DNA of 64,000 nt, from the NCBI GenBank assembly GCA_963717255.1, contig CAVQVT010000008.1, positions 62,001 through 126,000 of the forward strand, read 5' to 3'. Position numbers and translations under genes: made by a program. The notes under the pieces are model-generated. The model was not told the origin of the DNA. It searched no databases and saw nothing but the letters and a program-made list of their open reading frames with translations. This document shows, piece after piece, positions 25,496 to 34,441 of this stretch; the first letter of the stretch is position 1; each line of letters opens with the position of its first letter. Origin of the DNA: CAIYQJ01 sp963717255. Its GTDB lineage: Bacteria; Chloroflexota; Limnocylindria; Limnocylindrales; CSP1-4.

Positions 25496-26458
25496 CTACC
25501 CGATCGAGAGGATCCGCCGCGGGTTCGCGACCGTCATCGTCGCGATGTCGGCGTCGGAGGCGCCACGCGCGCGCAGCGCCGGGAGGAACGTGGTCGCCAG
25601 GTACGCGTAGCCGTTGCCGTCGTAGAACGCGAGCTGGCTGTTGTCGCAGACGTCCTGCGAGAGCAGGATCCGGTCGACGTGCCCGCGGGAGAGCATCTCG
25701 ACGACCAGCTCGACCACGCGAGGCTCCCCCTTGCGCTCCATCGGCGTGAACGCCATGCCCAGGAAGTCGCACTCGATGGACGCGCCGCGCTCCACGATCG
25801 CGAGCCAGTGCTGGAGCACGGGATGGGAGTCGCTGTGCCCGATGACGACGCGGGTGGGGTCGGCTCCCGACTCCTCCAGGATCGACAGCTGGCGGAGCCC
25901 GACGGGCGACATCACGGCGTGCGTGGTCACGGCCATCCCGGTGGCCCGGGACGCCCGGCCGGCCGCGCGCAGCACACGCTCCTCCTGCGCCGAGACCCAG
26001 GGCTTGTGGACGCCGATCTCGCCGATGATCCCGGGCCGGACGCGCGTCCCGGACGCGTCCTCGCTCCCGGTCACGCCGTCGTGGAACTCGGCGATCATGA
26101 CGTCCGCGAGCTCATCGACGCTACGCCGGTCGATGAGCGCCTCCGGCGGGTAGTACGGCTCCCGGTACCAGCCGGTCCCCATCACGACGAGCAGACCCGT
26201 GCGCGCCGAGATCCGCCGGAGCCACGAGGGGTCGCGGCCGATCCCGGGAAGCGTGACGTCGACGACGCACGTGCCGCCGACGGCGCGGAACCGCTCGAGC
26301 TCGGCCGCGATGAGGTCCTCGTCCGCGGTGAGCTCCCAGTAGTCGAACCGCTCGGGGATCCGCCAGAGGTGGCATTGCGTGTGCTCGTGCGGCAGCGTGA
26401 AGCCGAGGCGCTCGGGCGCCACGTCGCCGGTCACCGTTCGAACGAAGGGCATCGACAT
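25496..26458 (-). CDS. Phosphotriesterase-family (Php-like) metallohydrolase
   Basis: 320 residues forming a TIM barrel with a binuclear metal site. Visible ligands: PHEH (His24, His26), GIIGEIGVHKP, VTTHAV, VIGHSDSH and LSQDVCDNS with the final Asp. At strand 4 the sequence is GEIG, as in E. coli Php, where Glu bridges the metals instead of the carboxylated Lys of true phosphotriesterase. It is therefore more likely a lactonase or other esterase than an organophosphate hydrolase. Two ATGs are possible; the second (26452) has the better distance to GGGGAGG. It is divergent from the ABC importer genes, which may share the intergenic region. Confidence 0.88.
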   Translation of the reverse strand: MSMPFVRTVTGDVAPERLGFTLPHEHTQCHLWRIPERFDYWELTADEDLIAAELERFRAVGGTCVVDVTLPGIGRDPSWLRRISARTGLLVVMGTGWYREPYYPPEALIDRRSVDELADVMIAEFHDGVTGSEDASGTRVRPGIIGEIGVHKPWVSAQEERVLRAAGRASRATGMAVTTHAVMSPVGLRQLSILEESGADPTRVVIGHSDSHPVLQHWLAIVERGASIECDFLGMAFTPMERKGEPRVVELVVEMLSRGHVDRILLSQDVCDNSQLAFYDGNGYAYLATTFLPALRARGASDADIATMTVANPRRILSIG

Positions 26459-26517
26459 CCTCCCCTGCTCCACCCGTTCCGCACCCGCCCGAAATCCTAG
26501 TCCGGTGCGCGGTCGCG

Positions 26518-26546
26518 TTGTGGGCGACCAACGAAGGTGCGATAGT
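26518..26546 (+). promoter_or_regulatory. Candidate promoter of the amino acid ABC importer
   Basis: TTGTGG (26518-26523) and GATAGT (26541-26546) are separated by exactly 17 bases and lie about 115 bases before the binding-protein start. It is a moderate match to the sigma-70 consensus in a GC-rich context. Confidence 0.5.
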
Positions 26547-26660
26547 GCGAGCGACCGCCCGTCCGACAGGGAAGTGTGTCCGACCCGCGGTCCGAGCGCC
26601 GGGTAGAGCGGCCTCGCCGCCGTGCCCGGCCCCGGTGGACCCATCGGCTTGGAGGAGACG

Positions 26661-27580
26661 ATGAAGGGAACCATGCGGCTGGCGACACTGCTCGCCGTCG
26701 CCGGACTGGTCGTGGCGGCCTGCTCGTCGAGCGGCTCCTCCCCCGCCCCAACTGCCGCGCCCTCGGTCGCGCCCTCGGTCGCGCCGAGCGCGGAGGCATC
26801 GGTCGATCCGGACTCGCTGCTCGGCAAGGTGCTCGCGGCGAAGAAGGTCGTCATGTCCACGGACCCGCAGTACCCGCCGCAGTCCGAGATCAAGCCGGAC
26901 GGCACGTACGAGGGCTTCGACATCGACGTCGGGAACGAGATCGCCAAGCGGCTGGGGGTGGCGATCGAGTTCGCGACCCCGAAGTGGGAGGTCATCACCG
27001 CCGGCTCCTGGAGTGGACGCTGGGACTTCAGCGTCGGCTCGATGACCGTCACGACCCCGCGCGAGAAGATCCTGGCCTTCAGCACGCCGTACTACTACAC
27101 GCCGGCCCAGATGGCCGCCTCGACCGCATCCGGCATCACCACGTATGACGGCCTGGCGGGGAAGACGATCTGCGTCGGCGCGGCGACGACGTACTTCGAC
27201 TGGCTGAACGGCCAGCTCGACCTCGGCTCCGACACCTCGTCATCAAGGCGCAACCGCCTGCCGGCGCGAAGGTGACGACGCTCGACACCGACCGTCTCTG
27301 CGCGGAGACGATCAAGGCCGGCCGCAAGGAGTTCGAGGGCTGGCTCAGCTCGTCCACGACCGTCGCTCAGGCGATCACCGAGGGGCTGCCGCTCGTCGCG
27401 ATCGGCGACCCGGTCTACTACGAGCCACTCGCCGTCGCCTTCGACAAGAGCGGCCCCGATCCGACGAGCATGATCGAGAAGGTCAACCAGATCATCGCCG
27501 ACATGCGCGCCGACGGGACCTTGAAGGCCTTCTCCGAGAAGTGGTTCGGCCTCGACCTCACGACCGCACCAGGGAGCTGA
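26661..27580 (+). CDS. ABC importer substrate-binding lipoprotein, polar amino acid type (frameshifted)
   Basis: Family 3 solute-binding protein. GGAGGAG sits four bases before the ATG. The lipobox LVVAAC places the lipid-modified Cys at 21, followed by a Ser/Ala/Pro tether. The first lobe shows the motif TDPQYPPQSEIKPDGTYEGFDIDVG and RWDFSVGSMTVTTPREKILAFSTPYYYTP. Near 27236-27245 the frame shifts from GSDT to LVIKAQPPAGAKVTTLDTD and then continues to GLPLVAIGDPVYYEPLAV..DGTLKAFSEKWFG, the normal end. One indel restores a protein of about 305 residues. It delivers substrate, probably a polar amino acid, to the permease and ATPase downstream. The damage is probably a sequencing or assembly indel. 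Confidence 0.85.
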
Positions 27581-27605
27581 CGCCGGCGAGCGGCTGATCA
27601 CGTAC

Positions 27606-27630
27606 GGGGGCGTCCATCACGGACGCCCCC
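27606..27630 (+). terminator. Intra-operon hairpin after binding-protein gene
   Basis: GGGGGCGTCC pairs exactly with GGACGCCCCC over an ATCAC loop, then GTCGTCGTTT. Hairpins at this position often stabilise or partly terminate the message so that the binding protein is made in excess over the permease. Confidence 0.65.
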
Positions 27631-27660
27631 GTCGTCGTTTCCCGACGGGAGGAGGAGACA

Positions 27661-28518
27661 GTGACCGCATCGACCGGCGCGATCGGCGCGCCAGCCGGGG
27701 GCCTTGCCCCGGCCGAGCCCCCCAATCCGATCGTCCAGGCGATCGCCGCCCAGCGCCGCCGCCAGACGCTCCGGTTCCGGGCGATCTTCGTCCTGACCTG
27801 GATCGTCATGGTCGGGGCGATCGTCGGCTGGCTCTTCTCCGCTGGCAAGATCGACACCACCTTCATCTCGACGTGGGGGCCCTACATCCTCGGTGGTATC
27901 GGGATCACCGTCCTGGTGGCGGTCTGCTCGATCGCCGTGGCCATCGTCTTCGCGGTCTTCGGAGCGCTCGGGCGCCTGAGCTCGAACCCCGTCATCTTCG
28001 CGGTCGCCACGCTCTACGTGTCGCTCGTGCGCGGCACTCCTCTCATCGTGCAGATCCTCTTCATCTACCTGGCCCTGCCCCAGATCTGGAGCGGCTTCGC
28101 CGAGATCCCGGCGATCGCACTCGGCATCTTCGCCCTCGCGTTCAACTACGGGGCGTACATGACGGAGACGTTCCGAGCGGGCATCCAGGCCGTTCCGCGC
28201 GGCCAGACGGAGGCCGCCCAGGCGCTCGGCATGCCGGGCCGGACCCGGATGCGGCGGATCGTGCTGCCCCAGGCGGTTCGGATCATCACCCCGGCCATCG
28301 GCAACGAGTTCATCTCGATGATCAAGGACTCGGCCCTCGTCTCGTACATGAGCGTGGAGGAGCTCCTGTGGCGGGCCCAGCGCGTCGGCCAGTCGAACTT
28401 CCGCTCCCTCGAGACACTGCTCATCGCAGCCGCGATCTACTGGATGCTGACGATCGTTCTGTCGATCTTCCAGGACCGCCTGGAGAGGCGGATGGCCGAG
28501 AGCGACCGGCGGATCTGA
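27661..28518 (+). CDS. Amino acid ABC transporter permease (HisM/GlnP type)
   Basis: 285 residues from GTG, preceded by GGAGGAG. A cytoplasmic N-tail of about 40 residues leads to five or six membrane helices. The EAA loop that docks the ATPase is visible as EAAQALGMPGRTRMRRIVLPQAVRI (conserved EAA-x3-G then LPQA). SLVRGTPLIVQILFIYLALP is a hallmark of the polar amino acid permease family. It sits between the binding protein and the ATPase, so only one permease seems to be used, probably as a homodimer. Confidence 0.92.
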   Translation: MTASTGAIGAPAGGLAPAEPPNPIVQAIAAQRRRQTLRFRAIFVLTWIVMVGAIVGWLFSAGKIDTTFISTWGPYILGGIGITVLVAVCSIAVAIVFAVFGALGRLSSNPVIFAVATLYVSLVRGTPLIVQILFIYLALPQIWSGFAEIPAIALGIFALAFNYGAYMTETFRAGIQAVPRGQTEAAQALGMPGRTRMRRIVLPQAVRIITPAIGNEFISMIKDSALVSYMSVEELLWRAQRVGQSNFRSLETLLIAAAIYWMLTIVLSIFQDRLERRMAESDRRI

Positions 28519-28531
28519 GGGAGACCCGACG

Positions 28532-29389
28532 ATGACGATGACGACCACGGCCGCCAGGCACGACCAGCTCTCCGAGCTCCACGATCCGTTCGCGGCCCCG
28601 GGGGCGCTGACCCCGCCGGGCGTCGGCCCGATCGTGCGCGCGCTGGCGATCGAGAAGTACTTCGGCAGCAACCACGTCCTCCGCGGCTGCACGCTGGAGG
28701 TCTACCCTCGCGAGACGATCTGCCTCATCGGCCGGTCGGGATCGGGGAAGAGCACGCTCCTGCGCTGCCTGAACTTCCTTGAGGAGCCCACGGCGGGCGC
28801 GGTCGAGATCGACGGGCTCCGGATCGACGCCGACCCGCTCCACTCGCGCAGCCGGGACCACCGGGAGAACATCCGGCAGATCCGCATGCGGGCCCAGATG
28901 GTCTTCCAGGAGTTCAACCTCTTCCCGCACATGAAGGTGATCGACAACCTGATCGAGGCGCCGGTCCGGGTGAAGGGCGTCCCGCGCGACGAGGCGATCG
29001 CCACGGCCGAGAAGTACCTCGACAAGGTCGGTCTTTCCGAGAAGCGCGACGAGTTCCCTGCCCGCCTCTCCGGCGGCCAGAAGCAGCGCGTGGCCATCGC
29101 CCGCGCCCTCACGATGGAGCCCAAGGTCCTCCTGTTCGACGAGCCCACGTCGGCCCTCGACCCGGAGCTCGTCGGCGAGGTGCTGAAGGTCATGGCGGAG
29201 CTCGCGCACGAAGGGGCGACGATGCTCGTCGTGACCCACGAGATGGCCTTCGCCAAGGAGGCCGCGGACCGCGTCTACTACATCGACCAGGGCGCCTTCC
29301 TCGAGGTCGGTCCGCCCGACCAGGTGATCGATGCCCCCAACAACCCGAGCACCGAGAAGTTCCTCGCGCGGCTCCTCGGGAAGGCGTAG
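28532..29389 (+). CDS. Amino acid ABC transporter ATPase (GlnQ type)
   Basis: 285 residues. Walker A GRSGSGKST, Q-loop QMVFQEFNLFPHM, signature LSGGQKQR, Walker B VLLFDEPTSALDPE and switch His in VVTHEM are all intact. An N-terminal extension of about 30 residues precedes the nucleotide-binding domain. The start is the ATG after GGGAGACCCGACG; a second ATG two codons on is also possible. Powers uptake through the permease encoded 13 bases upstream. Confidence 0.94.
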   Translation: MTMTTTAARHDQLSELHDPFAAPGALTPPGVGPIVRALAIEKYFGSNHVLRGCTLEVYPRETICLIGRSGSGKSTLLRCLNFLEEPTAGAVEIDGLRIDADPLHSRSRDHRENIRQIRMRAQMVFQEFNLFPHMKVIDNLIEAPVRVKGVPRDEAIATAEKYLDKVGLSEKRDEFPARLSGGQKQRVAIARALTMEPKVLLFDEPTSALDPELVGEVLKVMAELAHEGATMLVVTHEMAFAKEAADRVYYIDQGAFLEVGPPDQVIDAPNNPSTEKFLARLLGKA

Positions 29390-29392
29390 GCG

Positions 29393-29710
29393 ATGACTTC
29401 CACGGTGGCGGTCACCTGTCCCAGCTGTGGCGTCTCGCGCGAGACCGGGCTCTGCGGGTACGCGTCCGGTTCGTTCGTCGAGCGCGTCCTCGTCGGCGAC
29501 CGCGAGATCACGTGTCGCGTGTGCGGCTACATCGGCTCGATGGACGAGGTGCACGACGTCAGGCTGAGCACCACCATGGACCCGGCGAGTCGCGCGATCC
29601 CCCGATCCGACCTCACGATGGGCGAGGTTCGCGAGAAGGCGCGGGCGCTGCTCATCGGGGACGGCATCTCCGAGGACGCGATCGCGCGGATGACGCTCGT
29701 CGAACGCTGA
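29393..29710 (+). CDS. Small zinc-ribbon protein of unknown function
   Basis: 105 residues, beginning three bases after the ATPase stop. Two Cys pairs, CPSC (near 9) and CRVC (near 41), plus a third Cys between them, suggest a zinc ribbon. The rest is a helical tail (MGEVREKARALLIGDGISEDAIARM). I do not recognise the family. Close linkage implies co-transcription with the importer, perhaps as a regulator or an accessory to the transported compound. Confidence 0.65.
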   Translation: MTSTVAVTCPSCGVSRETGLCGYASGSFVERVLVGDREITCRVCGYIGSMDEVHDVRLSTTMDPASRAIPRSDLTMGEVREKARALLIGDGISEDAIARMTLVER

Positions 29711-29730
29711 TGCCCGCAGGGTCCCCGCTG

Positions 29731-29757
29731 CCGTCCCCGAGCCTGCGCGGGGGACGG
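29731..29757 (+). terminator. Hairpin after the ABC importer operon
   Basis: CCGTCCCC (29731-29738) pairs with GGGGACGG (29750-29757) across an 11-base loop, 20 bases after the zinc-ribbon stop. No T-tract. Confidence 0.45.
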
Positions 29758-29839
29758 TCGGAGCGCCGGCCGGTGCCTGACGGCGCGGTCGGCGGGCGCC
29801 GCCCGGCACGTGACGCCGGCACGACCGGGGACCGGGCCC

Positions 29840-30469
29840 GTGTCTGACGACGAGATCCGGACGGTCTCCGGCGAGGTCCTCGACGACGGCGGGGGCCTCC
29901 CGGCGGGCGCGCCCGGCACGGACGACGGCTGGCCGCCGGATGCCGGGCGCATCGAGGTCCGCACCTTCGACCTGCGCGGCCCCGCCCTCCCGGGCGGCCT
30001 CGCCGTCTGGGTCGGCGCGATCCTCGTGGGGCTGGGCCTCTACCTGGTCCTCTCGGCGACCTTCCCGGCCGTCGCCGCGGCCGGCTCCGTGGTCGTTGCT
30101 GCCGCCGGCGCGGTCCTCCTCGTCCTCGGCCTGAGCCGGCGGCGAGGGTCGTGGGCCGTCTACGCCGGGGCGATCGTCCTCGCGGGCGGGCTCGCCGGCC
30201 TGGGCCAGGCCGTGGGGCTCCTCCCGGGCGGCGGCTGGACGACGCTGGCGATCGGCCTTGCGCTCCTCGGGCTCGGCGCCTGGCGTGCGGGCCGCGGCGC
30301 GGGCGGCCGGACGCTCACGGTCGTCGGCGCGGTGCTCGCCGCCGTCGGCGGCATCCAGGCGGCCGGGTCGGTGATCCCCGGGTTCCCGAGCCTCGGCCAG
30401 CTCGTCGTCCCGGTGGTGCTCCTCGGGATCGGTGCGCTCGTGCTCTCGCGGGCGCTCCGCGGGCGCTGA
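29840..30469 (+). CDS. Polytopic membrane protein of unknown function
   Basis: 209 residues from GTG (MSDDEIRTV); an in-frame GTG ten codons earlier is also possible. A disordered acidic, Gly/Pro-rich N-tail of about 50 residues precedes six hydrophobic segments, from GGLAVWVGAILVGLGLYLVL to QLVVPVVLLGIGALVLSRAL, alternating with short Arg-rich loops. No catalytic motif. The pattern resembles DUF-type small integral membrane proteins. Confidence 0.7.
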   Translation: MSDDEIRTVSGEVLDDGGGLPAGAPGTDDGWPPDAGRIEVRTFDLRGPALPGGLAVWVGAILVGLGLYLVLSATFPAVAAAGSVVVAAAGAVLLVLGLSRRRGSWAVYAGAIVLAGGLAGLGQAVGLLPGGGWTTLAIGLALLGLGAWRAGRGAGGRTLTVVGAVLAAVGGIQAAGSVIPGFPSLGQLVVPVVLLGIGALVLSRALRGR

Positions 30470-30484
30470 GGCCCTCGGGACCGG

Positions 30485-30501
30485 GCGGCCGACCCGGCCG
30501 C
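30485..30501. terminator. Short hairpin between convergent genes
   Basis: GCGGCCG pairs with CGGCCGC over a 3-base loop between the membrane protein stop (30469) and the aminotransferase stop (30529). A weak structure. Confidence 0.3.
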
Positions 30502-30528
30502 TCCTCGGCGGCGGCCCGGCGGAGCCCC

Positions 30529-31900
30529 CTACCCTTCCGGCGCGACCTTCGCGATCGCGGCGTCGATCGCCACGTGCAGCCCGGCCGCGATCCGCTCGAG
30601 CTCGTCCTCGGTGACGACGAACGGCGGCCCCAGCAGGATCATGTCGCCGTTCGTCCCGTCCGCGCAGCCGGTCCCCGAGTAGACGAGGACGCCGGCCTCG
30701 CGCGCGGCCCCGACGATCGCCTCGGTGAGCTTCGTCGCCCGCGGGAAGGCCGCCTTCGTCTCCCGGTCCGCGACCAGCTCGACCGCCACCATGAGGCCCC
30801 GGCCCCGCACGTCCCCGACGAACCGATGGCCGCCCAGCCGGTCCTCGAGGAGCCCACGGAGGACCTCGCCCTTCGCGACGGACGCCGCCACGAGGTCCTC
30901 GTCGCGGATGATCCGCAGCACCTCGCGCGCGACCGTCGCGCCGCCGATCGAGTGGCTGTACGTGAAGCCGTGGACGAACCCGCCGCCCTCGACGACGATC
31001 CGGTGGACCCGGTCGCTCGTCGCGACGAACCCGAACGGCCAGTAGCCGGACGTGGCGCCCTTGGCGGCGACGACGATGTCCGGCTTCACGCCCCAGTGGT
31101 CCATCCCGAACCAGGTGCCCGTCCGCCCGAACCCGGTCATGACCTCGTCGGCGATGAGGAGCACCCCGTGCCGCCGGCAGACATCGGCGATCGCGTGCCA
31201 GTACCCGTCGTCGGGCGCGACCGCCCCCAGGGTCGCTCCCACGATCGGCTCGGCGACGAACGCTGCGACGCTCGCCGGCCCCGCGGAGAGGATCGTCCGC
31301 TCGAGCTCGAGCGCGAGCGCCGCGGGGTCGGCGAGCGCGTTCGCGCCGGGCTCGTCCGCGCGGTACGGGTACGCGGCCGAGACGTGGCGGAAGCGGCCCA
31401 GCCACGCCTCGTACGGGCGCCGGAGCGGGCGCCGGCCGGAGAGGTCGAGCGCGCCGAGCGTGTTCCCGTGGTAGCTCCCCCACCGGGCGATGACCGTCCA
31501 GCGCTCCGTCTCGCCGCGAGCGATGTGATAGGCCCGTGCGAGCTTGAGCGCCGTCTCGATCGCCTCGGAGCCCCCGCTCACCGGGTAGACGGCCGCCGGG
31601 CCCGTCGACGGGGATCAGCGGGCCGACCTCGGCGGCGTACGCCTCGAGCGCCTCCGACGTGAACGCGGTCCCGTGGGCGTACGCGATCTCGCCGAGCTGC
31701 CGGCCGACCGCGTCGGCGACGCTCCGGCGCCCGTGTCCCACGTTCACGACGACCGCCCCGCCGGCGGCGTCAAGGTACGCACGGCCTTCCGTGTCCCAGA
31801 TCGTCGTCCCCTCGGCGCGGGCGGCGACGGGGAGAGTGCGCCCGGGGGCGCGGGAGAAGACGCGGCCGGCGACCGCGTAGGGCTCGGCATCCATGCTCAT
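30529..31900 (-). CDS. Class III aminotransferase (frameshifted)
   Basis: PLP-dependent omega-amino acid aminotransferase. The N-terminal part starts at MSMDAEPYAVAGRVFSRAPG and reads to AAEVGPLIPVDGP. The frame then changes at about 31598-31606, in GGGCCCGGCGG, to AAVYPVSGGSEAIETALKLAR and runs to the stop. The PLP region WGSYHGNTLGAL, the Asp of IADEVMTGFGRTG and the Schiff-base Lys in VVAAKGATSGYWP are intact. One base change of length restores about 457 residues, normal for the family. The amino donor cannot be read. It stands alone, convergent with the membrane protein gene. Confidence 0.85.
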
Positions 31901-31991
31901 GGGGCGAGTCTACGTCGGGCGGCAGGGACGGGCGGCGCGGGACCACGATCCCGGGCGAGAACGCCATCGGCAGGCAGGCCCGGGGACGCGT

Positions 31992-32025
31992 CGACGCCCG
32001 CCGGACCGGGGTCCGGCGGGCGTCG
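31992..32025 (-). terminator. Perfect 15-bp hairpin after sulfur relay operon
   Basis: Bases 31992-32006 pair exactly with 32011-32025 around a CGGG loop, 48 bases past the last stop of the leftward sulfur relay operon. Confidence 0.7.
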
Positions 32026-32072
32026 GAGGGGGTTCGATCGAGGAGCTGCCGGATCGGCCGCCACCTGCCCGG

Positions 32073-33230
32073 CTAGACGCGACCCTTCGGGACGGTCCGC
32101 CAGTACGTCTTGTTGAAGACGATCTTGCCGAGGTGCCAGACCCTGTTCGGCTTCGGCGGCTTCGGCGGGTTGTTGTAGTCGAACTGGAGGAGGGTCCCCT
32201 TCCCGTCGCCCACCTCGAAGAAGCACATGACCTTGCCTTCGTAGCTCGCGTGCTTCCCGGCCGGCTTCCGGCCCTGGACGTTCGCCGCCACCTGCTCGGC
32301 GACCACGGGAGCCTCGAAGTGCGCCGTGGAGCCGGCCTTGGAGAGCGGGAGGTCCGTCGCATCGCCGAGGGCGAAGACGTTGTCGCGCCCGCCGACCTTG
32401 AGGGTGTGGCGGTCCGTGGGGAGCCAGCCGCCCGGCGCAGCCGCGAGACCCGCGTCGATGACCAGCTGGGCGCCTGCGTGCGGCGGGACGAGGATGAGGA
32501 GATCGTAGGCCAGGTCCTCGCCCTCGAGGCTCTTCACGACCTTCGCGGCGGGGTCGATCTCCTCGACGTTGAAGAACGTGTGGAGCTCGATCCCCTTCTC
32601 CTCCAGGATCGGCGTCGCCATCTCTGAGACGCTCTCGATCGTGAAGGCGCGGCCGATCGGCGAGCAGTAGTGCAGCGTCGTCTTCTCGCGGAGCCCGCGC
32701 TCGCGGAGCTCGGACTCGATGAGGAACGCGACCTCGAGCGGCGCCGGCGGGCACTTGTACGGCATCCCGGCGATCCCGATGACGATCGTGCCGCCGGTGA
32801 ACGCGTCGAGCGCCTTCCGGAGCTTCTTCGCCGCGGCGGCACTGTAGAAGTGGTGCGCCTCCTCCGCGAAGTGGTCGATCCGCTCGGGGAGGATCCGCGA
32901 GCCCGTCGCGAGGACGAGCTGGTCGTAGCCGAGGCGGTCGCCGTTGTCGAGCTCGACCGCCCGGCCGTCGACGTCGATCTTCGTGGCGTTGGCGACCACG
33001 AGGTTCACGCGGCCGTCGAGGAGCCCACGCTCGGGCCGGACGAGCTTCTGCGCGCTCTCGCCGCCCATGGCGATGTACATGAACCCGGGCTGGTACACGT
33101 GCTGGCCGGTCGAGTCGACGACCGTGACCTCCGCCTGCCCGGCGGCGATCTCCCTCTTGAGCTGGCGGGAGATGAGGTTGGCCGACAGCGTGCCGCCGAC
33201 CCCGCCCCCGAGGACGAGAACGCGCTTCAT
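32073..33230 (-). CDS. Sulfide:quinone oxidoreductase-like flavoprotein
   Basis: 385 residues. FAD-binding GGGVGGTLSANLI at the N-terminus, second dinucleotide region VLATGSRILP, and ALGDATDLPLSKAG near the C-terminus. Cys160 (YKCPPAPLE) and Cys336 (KVMCFFEVG) occupy the positions of the redox-active pair of SQR, and Cys189 (HYCSP) is a third. SQR oxidises sulfide with quinone at the membrane and passes sulfur on as persulfide or polysulfide. Last gene of an operon that encodes two TusA and two DsrE-like sulfur carriers, which would accept that sulfur. The amphipathic C-terminus (WHLGKIVFNKTYW) fits membrane attachment. FCC-like flavoproteins are the alternative. Confidence 0.85.
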   Translation of the reverse strand: MKRVLVLGGGVGGTLSANLISRQLKREIAAGQAEVTVVDSTGQHVYQPGFMYIAMGGESAQKLVRPERGLLDGRVNLVVANATKIDVDGRAVELDNGDRLGYDQLVLATGSRILPERIDHFAEEAHHFYSAAAAKKLRKALDAFTGGTIVIGIAGMPYKCPPAPLEVAFLIESELRERGLREKTTLHYCSPIGRAFTIESVSEMATPILEEKGIELHTFFNVEEIDPAAKVVKSLEGEDLAYDLLILVPPHAGAQLVIDAGLAAAPGGWLPTDRHTLKVGGRDNVFALGDATDLPLSKAGSTAHFEAPVVAEQVAANVQGRKPAGKHASYEGKVMCFFEVGDGKGTLLQFDYNNPPKPPKPNRVWHLGKIVFNKTYWRTVPKGRV

Positions 33231-33236
33231 GACTCT

Positions 33237-33485
33237 CTACTTCATCTTCACGACGATGATCTCGTCGTACCCGTCGCGGGGGAAGACGCCGACCAGCGTG
33301 TGGCCGGCCTTCTCGACCCACTTCGGGATGTCCGTCTTGCTGCCCTTGTCGGCCGACAGGATGGCGAGAACGTCGCCGACCTGGCCCTCCTTGATCCCGC
33401 GGATCAGCTCCATGAGCGGGCCGGGGCAGAACGAGCCGCGCGCGTCGATCGTGCGCGTGACGGCGGGCATGGCGGTGTCGGTCAC
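33237..33485 (-). CDS. TusA-family sulfur carrier 2
   Basis: 82 residues from GTG at VTDTAMPAV, chosen because GAAGGAAGG lies just upstream; a longer reading from 33527 is unlikely. The persulfide-carrying Cys lies in FCPGP (C-P-x-P), after DARG. The usual TusA two-layer fold follows (LMELIRGIKEGQVGDVLAILS..WVEKAGHTLVG). It transfers sulfane sulfur between proteins. Six bases upstream of the SQR-like start. Confidence 0.88.
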   Translation of the reverse strand: MTDTAMPAVTRTIDARGSFCPGPLMELIRGIKEGQVGDVLAILSADKGSKTDIPKWVEKAGHTLVGVFPRDGYDEIIVVKMK

Positions 33486-33557
33486 GATGTCCCTTCCTTC
33501 GTGGAGAAGCGTGGTGCTGGTGCGCATCGGGGCGGCGGAGCCGCTCCGATGCGGGGG

Positions 33558-34133
33558 TCAGATGAAGAGCGGCGCGCTGCCCTCGGACATGAGGCCGATG
33601 ACGGTCGCGGCCCCGACAGGCTCGCCCATGCCGTCGATGAGGTCGTCCTGCTTCAGGCCGTACATGTCCATCGTCATCTGGCACGGCATGAACTCGACGC
33701 CCATGAGCTGGGCGGCCTCGAGGAGGTCCTTGGGGCTCGCGACGTTGTACTTCTTCGCGAGCGACCGCATCATCCACGGGCCCATGCCGAGGAAGTTCAT
33801 CTTGCTGAGCTTCCGGTGCGAGATCCCCGGCCGCTGCATGAAGGCGAGCATCTTCTGCATCCAGTTGTCGCCCGTGATCCGCCTCGAATCCTTGACGAAG
33901 GTCTGGAGACCCCAGAACGTGACGAACACGCGGGTCTTCACGCCCATCGCCGCGCCGGTGGATGCGAGGATCATGGTCGCCCACGTCCTCTCCAGGTCGC
34001 CGCTGTAGCAGATGATGAGGATGTCATGCGCCGCGGGCTGCTCGGCGACCGGCGCGGGCGCCGGGGCCGGCTCGGGCACCTGGTCCACGTCGCGGCCGGC
34101 GATGTCCACGGGATTGTCGATCGTCTGGGTCAT
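33558..34133 (-). CDS. DsrE2-like sulfur-transfer protein
   Basis: 191 residues. A Pro/Ala-rich N-tail of about 35 residues precedes a DsrE/DsrF-like domain, as in the DsrE2/peroxiredoxin-like branch: ILIICYSGDLERTWATMILASTGAAMGVKTRVFVTFWGL, then FLGMGPWMMRSL and the conserved Cys of GVEFMPCQMTMDMYGL, thought to carry persulfide. MFMTFWGL-like and GMG segments are hydrophobic, suggesting membrane contact. Gene lies between the two tusA genes, consistent with a relay. Confidence 0.85.
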   Translation of the reverse strand: MTQTIDNPVDIAGRDVDQVPEPAPAPAPVAEQPAAHDILIICYSGDLERTWATMILASTGAAMGVKTRVFVTFWGLQTFVKDSRRITGDNWMQKMLAFMQRPGISHRKLSKMNFLGMGPWMMRSLAKKYNVASPKDLLEAAQLMGVEFMPCQMTMDMYGLKQDDLIDGMGEPVGAATVIGLMSEGSAPLFI

Positions 34134-34151
34134 CGGAGGATCCCCTTCCGG

Positions 34152-34388
34152 CTACTTCTTGCGGAGGACGAAGCGGTAGACGCCGCCGTCGACCGTCTGC
34201 TCGACGAGCTCGTTGCCGGTCGACTTCGCCCATGCGGCGAAATCCTTCGTGGAGCCCGCGTCGGTCGAGAGGACCTCGAGGAGAGCCCCCGACGGGACGT
34301 CCTTGATCGCCTGTGCGGTCTTGACGATCGGCATCGGGCAGCTGAGGCCCTTCGCGTCGACCGTCTTGGCGATCTCGAGCGCTGTCAT
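34152..34388 (-). CDS. TusA-family sulfur carrier 1
   Basis: 78 residues. DAKGLSCPMPIVKTAQAIKD holds the C-P-x-P persulfide site. The rest matches the TusA fold (GALLEVLSTDAGSTKDFAAWA and YRFVLRKK). Paralogous to the TusA at 33237 but clearly distinct in sequence, so the two probably have different partners. AAAGGAACG lies just before the ATG. Confidence 0.9.
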   Translation of the reverse strand: MTALEIAKTVDAKGLSCPMPIVKTAQAIKDVPSGALLEVLSTDAGSTKDFAAWAKSTGNELVEQTVDGGVYRFVLRKK

Positions 34389-34441
34389 GTGGTCGTTCCT
34401 TTCTTCCGCGACCCCTGCGGGCCGCACCGTGGTGACGCAGG

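Noticed and set aside
28421..31900. 1159-codon open frame on the - strand
   Set aside because: Its first 130 residues belong to the frameshifted aminotransferase; the rest is antisense to the ABC ATPase, zinc-ribbon and membrane protein genes.
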